The notes beneath the pieces are model-generated. The model was not told the DNA's origin. It ran no database searches and was given only the letters and a program-made list of their open reading frames with translations. Positions 39,966-50,092 of a DNA stretch of 64,000 bases are shown piece after piece. A program made the position numbers and the translations under genes. This DNA is from Deltaproteobacteria bacterium (GTDB lineage Bacteria; Desulfobacterota; Desulfuromonadia; Geobacterales; JAJYBI01). Location: contig JAJYBI010000013.1 in the NCBI GenBank assembly GCA_021779095.1, positions 1 to 64,000 on the forward strand, given 5' to 3'. The first letter of the stretch is position 1. Every line of letters begins with the position of its first letter.

Positions 39966-41056
39966 GGCCTCTCCGGATATGCCGTCACCATAATGTCATT
40001 GCCGAACCGCCTCGTTTCGATGCCGGCAAGCGGCAGGGCATCCGCCATCCGCTCCGCGCCGGGGCCGAAGAAGAGCCCCATCCCCTCACCACCCAGGAGC
40101 TTCGGGGCATAAAACAGAAGGTATTTGTCCACGAGCCCGGCGCGCACCGCCTCCCCCGCCAGGGTGTGACCGCCTTCCAGAAGGACTGACTGAATCCCCC
40201 ACCCGCCGAGCCGCATCAGGAGGTCACGCAGGTCGACCCGCCCATCCCGTTCGGCGCAGAGGAGGATATCGGCCCCCGCCCCCTCCAGTACCGCGGCCCG
40301 TGGTGCATCGGTTGAAATGGTGGCAACCACCGCACGGGCAGTGGATCTCACCGCGAGGAGCTGCGCTTCGGGAGAGGTGCGCAGGTGCGAATCGACGACC
40401 ACCCGGAGCGGGTCCCGCCCGCCGGGGATACGTGCCGTCAGCTGCGGGTCGTCCGCCGCCACCGTGCCGTACCCCACCATCACCGCATCAACCATCGATC
40501 GAAGTCTGTGGACATATCTCCTCGATTTTTCATTGGTAACCCAGCGGGAATCACCCGAAAGCGCGGCGGTCTTCCCATCCATGGTCATGGCACACTTGAG
40601 GATCACGAACGGCAACCCGGTCGTCACATGCTTGATGAACGGCTCGTTGAGGCGGGCACACTCATCCTGCAGAAGACCGGTGACCACCTCGATCCCCGCA
40701 TCCCTGAGCCGCTGCAGTCCACGGCCGGCCACCTTCGGGTTCGGGTCCACCATCCCGGCAAAGACGCGGCGCACACCGGCGGCAATGACGGCATCGGCGC
40801 AGGGTGGGGTCTTGCCGAAGTGGGAACAGGGCTCCAGGGTCACGTACAGGTCGGCGTTCTGGGCCAGGAGGTCGGCAGCACGCAGCGCATGCACCTCCGC
40901 GTGGGGTGTCCCGGCCTTCCGGTGCCACCCCTCCCCCACCACGACGCCGTCCCTGACGATGACGCACCCCACCGCCGGGTTGGGGGAGGTGCGGCCGATG
41001 CCGCGCCGGGCGAGGGCGATGGCCCGCCGCATGTAGGTTTCATGGATACTGTGCAT
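39950..41056 (-). CDS. ribD: Bifunctional diaminohydroxyphosphoribosylaminopyrimidine deaminase / 5-amino-6-(5-phosphoribosylamino)uracil reductase
   Basis: MRRAIALARRGIGRTSPNPAVGCVIVRDGVVVGEGWHRKAGTPHAEVHAL; TLEPCSHFGKTPPCADAVIAAGVRRV; YVHRLRSMVDAVMVGYGTVAADDPQLTAR. Confidence 0.96.
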   Translation of the reverse strand: MHSIHETYMRRAIALARRGIGRTSPNPAVGCVIVRDGVVVGEGWHRKAGTPHAEVHALRAADLLAQNADLYVTLEPCSHFGKTPPCADAVIAAGVRRVFAGMVDPNPKVAGRGLQRLRDAGIEVVTGLLQDECARLNEPFIKHVTTGLPFVILKCAMTMDGKTAALSGDSRWVTNEKSRRYVHRLRSMVDAVMVGYGTVAADDPQLTARIPGGRDPLRVVVDSHLRTSPEAQLLAVRSTARAVVATISTDAPRAAVLEGAGADILLCAERDGRVDLRDLLMRLGGWGIQSVLLEGGHTLAGEAVRAGLVDKYLLFYAPKLLGGEGMGLFFGPGAERMADALPLAGIETRRFGNDIMVTAYPERPCSRD

Positions 41057-41076
41057 TGCGTTCCCGGGATAATAAG

Positions 41077-41529
41077 CTATTTCTTCAAGAGGTCCTGCAG
41101 CTCGGACATGAACTCGTTGATATCCTTGAAGGAGCGGTAAACCGACGCGAACCGGACATAGGCGACCTGGTCCAGGTCGTGAAGGGCGCCCATGACCCAC
41201 TGTCCGAGAGTCGCAGACGGAATCTCCTTCTCCCCCGACTCCTGGAGTCTCGTCTCCAGGCTGTCAACGGTCTTCTCGATCAGCTCCACCGACACCGGCC
41301 GCTTCTCGCACGCCTTCTTGATGCCGTTGATCAGCTTCAACCGGTCGAACGGCTCCCGGCGGCCGTCCTTTTTGGTCACGAGCGGCAGGATATCCTCGAC
41401 CCGCTCGTGGGTCGTGAACCGCTTGCTGCACGCCTCGCACTCCCGGCGGCGGCGTATGGTGGAGCCGTCCTTGTCGGGGCGGGAATCGATCACCTTGGTA
41501 TCGCTGTTGGCGCAGAACGGACACTTCAT
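41077..41529 (-). CDS. nrdR: Transcriptional repressor NrdR
   Basis: [45 protein letters not shown], zinc ribbon plus ATP-cone. Confidence 0.97.
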   Translation of the reverse strand: MKCPFCANSDTKVIDSRPDKDGSTIRRRRECEACSKRFTTHERVEDILPLVTKKDGRREPFDRLKLINGIKKACEKRPVSVELIEKTVDSLETRLQESGEKEIPSATLGQWVMGALHDLDQVAYVRFASVYRSFKDINEFMSELQDLLKK

Positions 41530-41993
41530 TCATTTCCTCCCGGGGCGAGATCGCCGTATCGGACCACCTCGATCCCCGACTCCGACACCATATCGGCGGC
41601 CAGTCGGTCGGCGTACCCCTCCTCGTAGACGATCTTCCGGATTCCCGCGTTGATGATCATCTTCGTGCAGATGATGCAGGGCATGGTAGTGCAGTAGAGG
41701 GTGGCGCCGTCGATGGGGGTACCGTGCTTCGCCGCCTGGATGATGGCGTTCTGCTCGGCATGGAGGCCGCGGCAGAGCTCGTGCCGCTCCCCCGACGGGA
41801 CCTTGAGCTGCTCGCGCAGGCATCCGGTCTCACTGCAGTGGGTGATCCGGGCGGGGACGCCGTTGTAGCCGGTGGCCAGGATGTTGCGATCCTTCACGAG
41901 GACGGCGCCGACGCGCCGGCGCAGACAGCTGGACCGCTTGGCCACGAGGTGGGTGATCTCGATGAAATATGCATCCCAGCTGGGACGTTCCAT
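41526..41993 (-). CDS. dCMP deaminase (ComEB-like)
   Basis: [86 protein letters not shown]. Confidence 0.93.
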   Translation of the reverse strand: MERPSWDAYFIEITHLVAKRSSCLRRRVGAVLVKDRNILATGYNGVPARITHCSETGCLREQLKVPSGERHELCRGLHAEQNAIIQAAKHGTPIDGATLYCTTMPCIICTKMIINAGIRKIVYEEGYADRLAADMVSESGIEVVRYGDLAPGGNE

Positions 41994-42060
41994 ATGGGTT
42001 CTCCGATAGGGGTGGTGGACACCATACCGGAAAAGCCGATACGGGTCAAGCAAACGCCCG

Positions 42061-42384
42061 TCAGTCGCGGTCCGGGATGGTGCGCAGCTGCTTTTTTCTT
42101 GCCTGCTGCCGCTTGTCCCCCAGCCGTTTCTCCTTCTGGGAGCGGGACACCGTGGTGGCGATTCTTTTTTTCACCTTCCGTTCGCGGCGGCGGAGCGCCT
42201 CTTTCAGCCGCTCCATGGCGACCTCGCGGTTGCGGGCCTGGGAGCGGTGCTCCGACGCCTGCACGACGATGCCGGTGGGGATATGTCGGATCCGCACCGC
42301 TGAGTCGGTGGTGTTGCGGTGCTGTCCCCCCGGCCCCGAGGCCCGGTAGAACTCCACCGTAATATCGGCTTCGCGTATCTCCAT
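42061..42384 (-). CDS. Small release-factor-like GGQ protein (RF-1 domain; ArfB/YaeJ-type)
   Basis: About 107 aa; [50 protein letters not shown] and a basic C-terminal tail. Confidence 0.85.
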   Translation of the reverse strand: MEIREADITVEFYRASGPGGQHRNTTDSAVRIRHIPTGIVVQASEHRSQARNREVAMERLKEALRRRERKVKKRIATTVSRSQKEKRLGDKRQQARKKQLRTIPDRD

Positions 42385-42464
42385 GAAGATCCCCTGTCCG
42401 TCTCGCTCCGGCAGCATTGACAGCGGTGCGGCCCTGCCGGTATCATACAAACCGGAGGACATCG

Positions 42465-43004
42465 ATGCTGCCGGAAACGCTGCTCGGGAAATACTGTAGC
42501 ACCACCGCGGCCTATGATGCCATCCTGCTCCACGGCAGGATGGTGGCCGACAAGGCGCTGGCCGTGGCACGCCGCCTCGACAACGGGCTCGACCTCCCCT
42601 TCATCGGGGAGGCGGCGCTCCTCCACGACATCGGCGTGGCGCTCGTCCAGGCGCCGCACATCGGCTGTCACGGGGAGGAACCGTACATCCGTCACGGCAT
42701 CATCGGGCGCGAGGTCCTGGAGCGGGAAGGGCTGCCGCGCCACGCGCTCGTCTGCGAACGCCACATCGGCGTCGGACTCACCGCAGCGGACATCGTAACC
42801 CAGGGTCTTCCCCTCCCCCCGCGCGACATGGTGCCGATCTCTACGGAAGAGCGGATCATCTGCTTCGCCGACCTCTTCTTCTCCAAGATGCCCGATAAAC
42901 TGGAGAAAGAGAAGTCCGTAGACAAGGTGCGTCAGGGGCTCGCCCGCTTCGCGGCAGAGAAGGCGGCGATCTTCGACCGCTGGCTTGAGGAGTTCGGAGA
43001 ATAA
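42465..43004 (+). CDS. HD domain phosphohydrolase
   Basis: [73 protein letters not shown] before the ATG at 42465. Confidence 0.88.
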   Translation: MLPETLLGKYCSTTAAYDAILLHGRMVADKALAVARRLDNGLDLPFIGEAALLHDIGVALVQAPHIGCHGEEPYIRHGIIGREVLEREGLPRHALVCERHIGVGLTAADIVTQGLPLPPRDMVPISTEERIICFADLFFSKMPDKLEKEKSVDKVRQGLARFAAEKAAIFDRWLEEFGE

Positions 43005-43074
43005 TCACCAAGCGCTTACCCGCCGCTGCACAATTCCAAGCTAAAAACAGTAAGCCAACCGAAAAGACATTGTC

Positions 43075-43397
43075 TCACGCAACGCCGCACCAAAAGTAGG
43101 CGCTTTCAAGCGACGAACGCAACGAAAACAAAAAACTTACGTCCACCGATCTCTCACCGGACAGTCAAAAGCCCACCGGATTAGCGTCAATCTTCCGCTA
43201 GACGTTTAAAGAGTCCCCTCTCCCTCTGGGAAGAGGGCTAGGGTGAGGGAAAAGGCCGATTTCCCATCTCATAAATCTCCCTCATCCGGCCTCCGGACCC
43301 CTTCTCCCAGAGGGAGAAGGGGTTAGCGGAAGATCAGCGCTAATCAGGAAAGCCCATGACGGACAGCCTTCCGGTTCTACGTTGCGGCGTTGCGTGA
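43075..43397. repeat. Nested imperfect inverted-repeat element (MITE/REP-like), non-coding
   Basis: Outer perfect 15-bp termini TCACGCAACGCCGCA (43075-43089) and TGCGGCGTTGCGTGA (43383-43397). Inner arms GATTAGCGTCAATCTTCCGCTAGA and TTAGCGGAAGATCAGCGCTAATC; core CCCTCTCCCTCTGGGAAGAGGG / CTTCTCCCAGAGGGAGAAGGGG. Confidence 0.7.
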
Positions 43398-43416
43398 AAC
43401 CGCTTTTCCCATGCCA

Positions 43417-46400
43417 CTACCCGGCACTACTTTCCGTCACCGCGCGCCGCTTCCGCCGCCGCATCACCAGCCGCAGCAGCCGGTCCATGTAGTAGTAGAC
43501 CACCGGGGTGATGTAGAGTGTCAGGAGCTGTGAGACGATGAGCCCCCCCACCACCGCGAGCCCGAGGGTGCGGCGGGTATCGGCGCCGGCGCCGACGCCA
43601 AGCGCGATGGGGAGCGTCCCCATAAGCGCCGCCATGGTGGTCATCATGATCGGCCGGAACCGGATGATCGCCCCCTCGAAGATGGCGTCCAGCGGCTTTT
43701 TCCCCTCCTTGCGCTCCGCCTCCAGGGCGAAGTCGATCATCATGATGGCGTTCTTCTTGACGATCCCGATGAGCATGATGATCCCGACGAAGGCGTAAAT
43801 GTTCAGCTCCTTGTGGAACGCCATGAGGGTGATCAGCGCCCCGAAGCCGGCGGCGGGAAGCCCGGACAGAATCGTGAGCGGGTGGACGTAGCTTTCGTAC
43901 AGTATCCCCAGCACGATGTAGATGACGAGCACCGCCATGAGGAGCAGCACCCAGAGACCCCGCATGGACGACTGGAACGCCTGGGCCGTCCCCTGAAAGC
44001 TGGTGCTGATGGTCTGGGGGAGTGTCGTGCGGGCGAGCTTCTGCACGATCGGCAACGCGTCGCCAAGGGATATCCCCGGTTTCAGGTCGAAGGAGATGGT
44101 GACCGCCGGCAGCTGTCCCTGGTGGTTCACCGTCAGCGGGCCGAGACTGCGGGTGATGGTCGCCACGGTGTTGAGCGGCACGAGCTGACCGCCGGTGGAG
44201 CGGACGTAGAGCATGGCGAGGGCCGAGGGGTCCTGCTGGTACCGGTCTTCCAGCTCCAGGATCACCTGGTACTGGTTATTGGGGGCGTAGATGGTAGAAA
44301 CCTGACGGGAGCCGTAGGCGTAGTAAAGGGCGTCCTCCACCTGCTGTGCAGAGAGCCCGAGGGCGGCCGCCTTGTCCCGGTCTATCTCCACGTTCACCTG
44401 GGGGTTCTTGATCTGCAGGTCGCTCGTCACCTGCTGCAGCTGGGGAAGCGCCCGCATCTTCGCCTCGAATTCCGTGGCATACCGGTACAGTTCGTTCGTG
44501 TCCGGGCACTGCAGGGTGAACTGGTAGGGGCTCTTGGTGAGGCTCCCCCCGATCCGGATTGCGGGAAGGTTCTGCATGTACATGCCGATACCGGGGACCT
44601 GCGCCACCTTGGGACGCAGCTCCTGGATGATCTCGTCGGCGGAGAGCTTCCGCTCGCTGCGGGGTTTCAGACGCATGAACATCCGGCCGGTGTTGTTGGC
44701 CACCGAAATGCCGCTGGCGCCGATGGCCGACATGAAGGCGTCGACGTTCGGGTCCCTTTTCACGATATCCATCAGCTCCTTCTGGTGCTTGATCATATCG
44801 GCGAAGGAGATCCCCTGGGCCGCCTCGGTGAAGGCGAAGATCTGTCCCGTGTCCTCCGACGGCATGAACCCGGTGGGCATCCGCATGAACAGAACCATTG
44901 TTACCACGGTGAGGATGACCGTGACCGCCATGGTGGTGCGTCGTCGGTTCAGCACCGTCTGCAGGGTCCGCTCGTAGCCGTGCAGCACCCGGTCGAAGAT
45001 CCGCTCCATGAACATATAGAGCCGCCCGTGTTTCTCCTGTCCCGGCGGCCGGAGGAACCGGCTGCAGAGCATGGGGGTCAGCGTCAGCGACACGAAGCCG
45101 GAGATAAGGATCGCCATGCTGATGGTGACGGCGAACTCGTGGAGTATCCGCCCCAGTATCCCCGGCATGAACAGGACGGGGATGAAGACCGCCACCAGCG
45201 ACAGGGTCATGGAGAGGATGGTGAAGCCGATCTCCCGCGATCCTTTGAGCGACGCCTCCATCACCCCTTCGCCCTGCTCCATGTGGCGGACGATATTCTC
45301 CAGCATGACGATGGCGTCGTCCACGACGAACCCGACGGAGAGGGTGAGCGCCATGAGGGAGATGTTGTCGATGCTGAACCCCATGAGGTACATGGCGGCA
45401 AAGGTGCCGATGATGGAGAACGGCAGCGCCAGGCTCGGAATGATGGTGGCTGAGACGTTGCGCAGGAAGAGAAAGATCACCATGATGACGAGGCAGACGG
45501 TGAGGAGCAGGGTGAACTTGACATCCGCCACCGACGCACGGATGGAGACGGAACGGTCGTACAGGACGTTCAGGTCGACGGAGGCGGGTATCTGGGCGCG
45601 AAAGGACGGCAAGAGCTTCCTGATGCTGTCCACCACCTCGATGGTGTTTGTCCCCGGCTGGCGCTGGACGGCGAGGACCACCCCGCGGACGCCCTGGTAC
45701 CAGGCCGCCGCCTTGTTGTTCTCCACGCTGTCGATCACCTGCCCCAGCTGGTCGAGCCGGACCGGCGCCCCGTTGCGGTAGGCGACGACCAGCGGGCGGT
45801 ACGCCGCCGCATTGTACAGCTGGCCGGTCGCCTGTATGTTGAACGCCTTGGTCTTGCCGTCCAGCACCCCGGTCGGCAGGTTCACATTACCCCGGTCGAG
45901 GGCGGCACCCACCTCGTCGATGCCGATCTGCCGGGTCGCCAGCGCCTGGGGATCCACCTGGGCGCGTACCGCGTACTTCTGGGCGCCGAAGACCGACACC
46001 TGGGCCACTCCGTCGATCATGGAGATCCGCTGCGCCATGAAGGTCTCCGCATACTCGTCAACCGTGTAGAGCGGCAGGGTCGGCGAGCTGAGCGCGAGAT
46101 AGATGACCGGCTGATCGGCGGGGTTCACCTTGTTGAACGACGGCGGGGCCGGCATGTTCTGGGGGAGCTGGCGGGATGCCCGGGAGATGGCCGCCTGCAC
46201 GTCCTGGGCGGCGGCGTCGATGTTACGGGAGAGGTTGAACTGGATGGTGATGCGGCTCGTGCCGGTGCCGTTGGTGGAGGTCATGGAATCGACCCCGGCG
46301 ATGGTGGAGAACTGGCGCTCCAGCGGGGTCGCCACGGCGCTCGCCATGGTGTCCGGGTTGGCCCCCGGCAGGTTGGCACTCACCTGGATCGTGGGAAAAT

Positions 46401-46521
46401 CTACGTTGGGGAGGTCGCTCACCGGCAAAAGACGATAGGCGGCAAGTCCGAAGATGAAGATGGCGAACATGACGAGCGACGTCATGATCGGCCGGCGGAT
46501 GAAGATCTCCGCTATGTTCAC
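43417..46521 (-). CDS. RND-family multidrug efflux permease (HAE1/MdtB-MdtC-like)
   Basis: 1034 aa; MNIAEIFIRRPIMTSLVMFAIFIFGLAAYRLLPVSDLPNVDFPTIQVSANLPGANPDTMASAVATPLERQF; LTLSVGFVVDDAIVMLENIVRHME. Confidence 0.96.
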   Translation of the reverse strand: MNIAEIFIRRPIMTSLVMFAIFIFGLAAYRLLPVSDLPNVDFPTIQVSANLPGANPDTMASAVATPLERQFSTIAGVDSMTSTNGTGTSRITIQFNLSRNIDAAAQDVQAAISRASRQLPQNMPAPPSFNKVNPADQPVIYLALSSPTLPLYTVDEYAETFMAQRISMIDGVAQVSVFGAQKYAVRAQVDPQALATRQIGIDEVGAALDRGNVNLPTGVLDGKTKAFNIQATGQLYNAAAYRPLVVAYRNGAPVRLDQLGQVIDSVENNKAAAWYQGVRGVVLAVQRQPGTNTIEVVDSIRKLLPSFRAQIPASVDLNVLYDRSVSIRASVADVKFTLLLTVCLVIMVIFLFLRNVSATIIPSLALPFSIIGTFAAMYLMGFSIDNISLMALTLSVGFVVDDAIVMLENIVRHMEQGEGVMEASLKGSREIGFTILSMTLSLVAVFIPVLFMPGILGRILHEFAVTISMAILISGFVSLTLTPMLCSRFLRPPGQEKHGRLYMFMERIFDRVLHGYERTLQTVLNRRRTTMAVTVILTVVTMVLFMRMPTGFMPSEDTGQIFAFTEAAQGISFADMIKHQKELMDIVKRDPNVDAFMSAIGASGISVANNTGRMFMRLKPRSERKLSADEIIQELRPKVAQVPGIGMYMQNLPAIRIGGSLTKSPYQFTLQCPDTNELYRYATEFEAKMRALPQLQQVTSDLQIKNPQVNVEIDRDKAAALGLSAQQVEDALYYAYGSRQVSTIYAPNNQYQVILELEDRYQQDPSALAMLYVRSTGGQLVPLNTVATITRSLGPLTVNHQGQLPAVTISFDLKPGISLGDALPIVQKLARTTLPQTISTSFQGTAQAFQSSMRGLWVLLLMAVLVIYIVLGILYESYVHPLTILSGLPAAGFGALITLMAFHKELNIYAFVGIIMLIGIVKKNAIMMIDFALEAERKEGKKPLDAIFEGAIIRFRPIMMTTMAALMGTLPIALGVGAGADTRRTLGLAVVGGLIVSQLLTLYITPVVYYYMDRLLRLVMRRRKRRAVTESSAG

Positions 46522-47702
46522 GGAACGGCACCTGCCGTCCCCTTTGCCGGGGTGGCCGGAGTGGCCTTCACCTCGACCTTCGCGCCGGGGGAAAGACGCA
46601 GCTGGCCGTCGGTCACCACCGTCTCGCCCGACCCCACCCCCTTGTCGATGACGCTCTCGTCGTTCAGCGTCATCGAGACGGTCACCGGCCGGAGTTCCAC
46701 TGTCCGGTCGGCCTTCACCACGAACACGAACTGCCCCTCCTGTCCGGTCTGGATCGCCCGGGTCGGGATCACCACCACGTTGGGCCGGCTCGTGAGGATG
46801 AGCGTCACATTCACGAACTGCCCCGGCCAGAGCCGGTGGTGCCGGTTGGGAAAGGTCCCCTTCAGCCTGATGGTGCCGGTGGTACTGTCCACGCTGTTGT
46901 CCAGAAAGCTAAACGTCCCCTCTTCCGGTCCCGCCGGGTCGTTGGGCACCTGCGCATCCACCCGCAACGGCCCGCCGGCCATATGTTTCCGGAGTTCGAC
47001 GAGGTCCTTCTCGGGGATGGAAAAGGTGGCATAGATGGGGCTTATCTGGTTGATCGTCACCAGGACCGGCACGTCGTTCGCCTTCACCAGGTTGCCGACC
47101 TGCACCGCCAGGTTTCCCGTCCGGCCGTCGATGGGGGATCGGATGAAGCAGTACCCCAGTTGAATCCGTGCATTTTCCACCTGGGCCCGGTCGGCGTTGA
47201 TTGCCGCCGTGTACGCATCGGCGTTGGCCCGCAGCTGGTCGTACTGATCCTGAGTAACGATCCCGTCCTTCAGGAGCTCCCCGTAGCGACGCGCCTGTTC
47301 CCGGGCAAACATCGCCTGGGCCTGATCCTTCGCCAGGGTCGCCTCAGCCTGTTTCAGGGCGGCTTTGAAGGGACGGGGATCTATGGTAAAGAGGAGCTCC
47401 CCCTTCCGCACGTCCTGCCCCTCACGGAAGTGGACCCTGCTGATCTGGCCGTTCACCTGGGCCTTTACGGAAACCGTGTTGTACGCCTCAACGTTGCCGA
47501 TGGCCCTGATCTGCACCGGCACGGTCTTCACGACCGGTGTGGTGACGGTCACCGGCACGGGGGGATTCGGTGTGACCACACCCTTCTTCTCGCCGCTGCA
47601 GGCAGCCAGCGGCAGAACCATCAACAGTGCCAGACAGGCAGTCCATTTCCCCGGAGGTATTCCGCCGGCATCCAACCTGTTCCCAAAGATCATACGCGGC
47701 AA
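46518..47702 (-). CDS. RND efflux periplasmic adaptor (membrane fusion protein)
   Basis: Lipoprotein-like LMVLPLAACSG; IGNVEAYNTVSVKAQVNGQISRVHFREGQDVRKGELLFTIDPRPFKAAL. Confidence 0.95.
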   Translation of the reverse strand: MPRMIFGNRLDAGGIPPGKWTACLALLMVLPLAACSGEKKGVVTPNPPVPVTVTTPVVKTVPVQIRAIGNVEAYNTVSVKAQVNGQISRVHFREGQDVRKGELLFTIDPRPFKAALKQAEATLAKDQAQAMFAREQARRYGELLKDGIVTQDQYDQLRANADAYTAAINADRAQVENARIQLGYCFIRSPIDGRTGNLAVQVGNLVKANDVPVLVTINQISPIYATFSIPEKDLVELRKHMAGGPLRVDAQVPNDPAGPEEGTFSFLDNSVDSTTGTIRLKGTFPNRHHRLWPGQFVNVTLILTSRPNVVVIPTRAIQTGQEGQFVFVVKADRTVELRPVTVSMTLNDESVIDKGVGSGETVVTDGQLRLSPGAKVEVKATPATPAKGTAGAVP

Positions 47703-47730
47703 CTCCGAGTTATAGCGAACGGGTCGGTGT

Positions 47731-49242
47731 CTATTCGTTCTTCGCCTTGTCGTACAGCGCGTCCATAGCCTTCTCGTTCACCGAGATCCCCTCGCGCTCG
47801 AAGAGTTCGCCGGTGGTCATCAAGAGCTGGGTAAGCGCCTTGTTGTAGTCGGAGAGCGCCTGGATCTCGTTCCCCTTGGCGATCACCTGGTTGTTCAGCT
47901 CGTCCAGGACGTCCTTGGTCGTCGCCAGCCCCACCCTCTGCTTCTTGATGTACGCGTCGAGCACCTGATCCGCATACGCCCGGCCACGGGCGGTGACATC
48001 CAGCTGTTTGTACCCGGAATCGACGGCGCGGATCGACGTGCGCACATCGGTAGCGATGGACTCCTCCAGACTCCTGATCTGCACCTTCGTCTGGTCCACC
48101 TTGAGCCGGCTCTTGATGTAGTCGTTCTCCGCCGCATCGTTGCCCAGGGGATAGGAGAGCTGCACGCCGACGGTCCAGACCGGATACTGCCCCGAAACGA
48201 CCCGGTCGAGGTCACGGCTGTAAGTCGGTGCGAGCCCCCCCAGTGCCGCGGAGGCGGTGAGGTCGACCTGTGGCAGCACCTGGTTCCTCGCCACCCGCGC
48301 CTGGAGCTCGCTCGTCTTGAGGGCTACGCGCTGCTGCTGCAGTTCGGGCCGCAGAGCCAGCGCCTTTTTCACGAGCTCCGCCTCGTCCGCCTTGTATGGA
48401 TCGCGGAACGGCTTATCCACCGGCACGATCTCCGTCACCGGCGGCATCTGCAGGAGGTAACGCAAGGTGTCCACCTGGTCGCGGTAGGCGTGCTCCGCGT
48501 CGATGACCCCCTTCTGCTGGGTCGCCAGTCCGAACTCCGCGTTCGTGATCTCCATCGCCGGCAGCACCCCCGCCTGCACCTGAAGATTCGTATTGTTCAG
48601 GATCGTCTCCGCCAGCTTCACAGAGGTCCTTTTCACATCCAGGTTCTCCCGCAGATAGTACAGCTGGTAATACTGGGTCATGACCTGGGAGACGATAGCC
48701 AGCAGCTTGGTGCGGAACTGCTGCCGTGCGCTTTCCTTGCCGAACTTCGCCACGCTGATGTTCAGCTCCGTGGTTTCGGTGCCGAAGTTCTTCAGCAGTG
48801 GCTGGTCAAGCGAGAAGGTGACGTTGGACTGAAAGTAGTTGTTGAGGGTATTTGCTCCTATAAAATTGTTGTGGTTCCAGCTGTTGTTGAGAGAGGCTCC
48901 CACCGTCCCACCCGTGGGGAGGAGCTGGTTGATGCCCGCATTGAACTGCGTATTCCGCTGGCGGCTGACCCCCACGCCTGAGGTGAAGGAGTTTGACAGC
49001 AGGTTGGTGGAATCCTGGTAGCTGGTGAGGATGGACAGGCCCGGATCGTAGATTCCCCGGTACTTGCCGATGTCGGCTATCGCCTGGGCCGGGTTGTACA
49101 GCTCCGCCTGCACGTCCAGGTTCTTCTCCACCGCCATCCGGATGGCGTCCTTCAGCGACAGGTTCACGCTCCCCTCGTCGGCATGGACCACCGTTCCCGT
49201 TGCAATAACCAGCATGGCACAGATGCCTAATATCCGCTTCAT
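47731..49242 (-). CDS. TolC-family outer membrane efflux protein
   Basis: MKRILGICAMLVIATGTVVHADEGSVNLSLKDAIRMAVEKNLDVQAELYNPAQA with TolC-type coiled repeats. Start at 49242 overlaps the end of the TetR gene. Confidence 0.92.
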   Translation of the reverse strand: MKRILGICAMLVIATGTVVHADEGSVNLSLKDAIRMAVEKNLDVQAELYNPAQAIADIGKYRGIYDPGLSILTSYQDSTNLLSNSFTSGVGVSRQRNTQFNAGINQLLPTGGTVGASLNNSWNHNNFIGANTLNNYFQSNVTFSLDQPLLKNFGTETTELNISVAKFGKESARQQFRTKLLAIVSQVMTQYYQLYYLRENLDVKRTSVKLAETILNNTNLQVQAGVLPAMEITNAEFGLATQQKGVIDAEHAYRDQVDTLRYLLQMPPVTEIVPVDKPFRDPYKADEAELVKKALALRPELQQQRVALKTSELQARVARNQVLPQVDLTASAALGGLAPTYSRDLDRVVSGQYPVWTVGVQLSYPLGNDAAENDYIKSRLKVDQTKVQIRSLEESIATDVRTSIRAVDSGYKQLDVTARGRAYADQVLDAYIKKQRVGLATTKDVLDELNNQVIAKGNEIQALSDYNKALTQLLMTTGELFEREGISVNEKAMDALYDKAKNE

Positions 49243-49823
49243 CACACCCCGTTCCTCCTTGCAAGTCCGTTCAGAATAAGTTCCACACACGCGTCGGGTG
49301 CATAGAGGGCATCGTCCTCCACCATCATGGCAAACACATATCCCCGGATCGTACTGAACACGACCTTCGCCACCGCAGCGGGGTCGCACGGACCGAACGC
49401 TCCGGAGGCGACCCCCTCGGCGACGATCCGTTCGATGATGGCACGGCGTGACCGGAAGAACTCCTGCTTCCGCTCGCTCGCGAAGGCGAACCCCGCCGCC
49501 CTTCCGTGCAGCATAATGATCTCGCGCTGGCGGGCGGCGAAAGACAGACTGCACCGGATAAAGGCGGCAAGCGCCTCCACGGGTTCCTGCACCCCGTCGA
49601 GTGCACTCTTCGTCTCCCGCGCCAGCTCGTCCATCCACTCGGTCATCAGCGTGAGATAGAGGGCTTCCTTCCCCTTGAAATAGAGATAGACGCAGGCCGG
49701 GCTGATCCCTGCCTCGCCCGCAATGGCCCGCATGCTGGCCTCACCGTACCCCTGCTCCGAGAACAGCTTCTTCCCCGCATCGAGGATCTTTTTCCTCGTT
49801 TCGCCACCGGTTCGCTCAGACAT
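49242..49823 (-). CDS. TetR/AcrR-family transcriptional regulator
   Basis: MSERTGGETRKKILDAGKKLFSEQGYGEASMRAIAGEAGISPACVYLYFKGKEALYLTLM. Confidence 0.94.
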   Translation of the reverse strand: MSERTGGETRKKILDAGKKLFSEQGYGEASMRAIAGEAGISPACVYLYFKGKEALYLTLMTEWMDELARETKSALDGVQEPVEALAAFIRCSLSFAARQREIIMLHGRAAGFAFASERKQEFFRSRRAIIERIVAEGVASGAFGPCDPAAVAKVVFSTIRGYVFAMMVEDDALYAPDACVELILNGLARRNGV

Positions 49824-49824
49824 G

Positions 49825-49859
49825 TGAACAATTGTTCAGCAGGCTCCGCGTTTTGTCAA
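49825..49859 (-). promoter_or_regulatory. Predicted promoter and operator of the tetR-RND operon
   Basis: Minus strand: TTGACA (49859-49854), 17-nt spacer, AACAAT (49836-49831), overlapped by the perfect 14-bp palindrome TGAACAATTGTTCA (49825-49838), two bases from the start codon. Confidence 0.6.
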
Positions 49860-49917
49860 TGTTAAATGTTGCGGCAACGCGATGCAGGATACACGAACAT
49901 GACCTGCAACTTTTTTG

Positions 49918-49946
49918 TTGCATTCGAAAAACCGCCGTGCTATACA
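49918..49946 (+). promoter_or_regulatory. Sigma70-like promoter for tRNA-Leu
   Basis: TTGCAT (49918-49923), 17-nt spacer, TATACA (49941-49946), 12 nt upstream of the tRNA. Confidence 0.6.
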
Positions 49947-49958
49947 GTGAGTCCCTTT

Positions 49959-50045
49959 GCCGAAGTGGCGGAATTGGTAGACGCGCTAGATTCAGGTTCT
50001 AGTTCTCGAAAGGGAGTGCTGGTTCGATTCCAGTCTTCGGCACCA
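49959..50045 (+). tRNA. tRNA-Leu (anticodon CAG) with encoded CCA
   Basis: GCCGAAG...CTTCGGC-A-CCA acceptor; anticodon stem-loop CTAGA-TTCAGGT-TCTAG; long class-II variable arm; TTCGATTCC T-arm. Confidence 0.95.
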
Positions 50046-50056
50046 TAAAGAAACGA

Positions 50057-50092
50057 GGGGTTACGGTTCAGGCCGTAACCCCTTTTTCTTTT
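50057..50092 (+). terminator. Intrinsic terminator after tRNA-Leu
   Basis: GGGGTTACGG-TTCAGG-CCGTAACCCC followed by TTTTTCTTTT. Confidence 0.9.

Noticed and set aside
37895-42000. FMN riboswitch for the rib operon
   Set aside because: No FMN-element consensus seen upstream of ribD, ribE, ribBA or ribH; the genes appear co-transcribed from upstream of the dCMP deaminase/nrdR.
43813-45453. 546-aa plus-strand ORF
   Set aside because: Antisense to the RND permease; H/E/D/R-rich composition with no domain signal.
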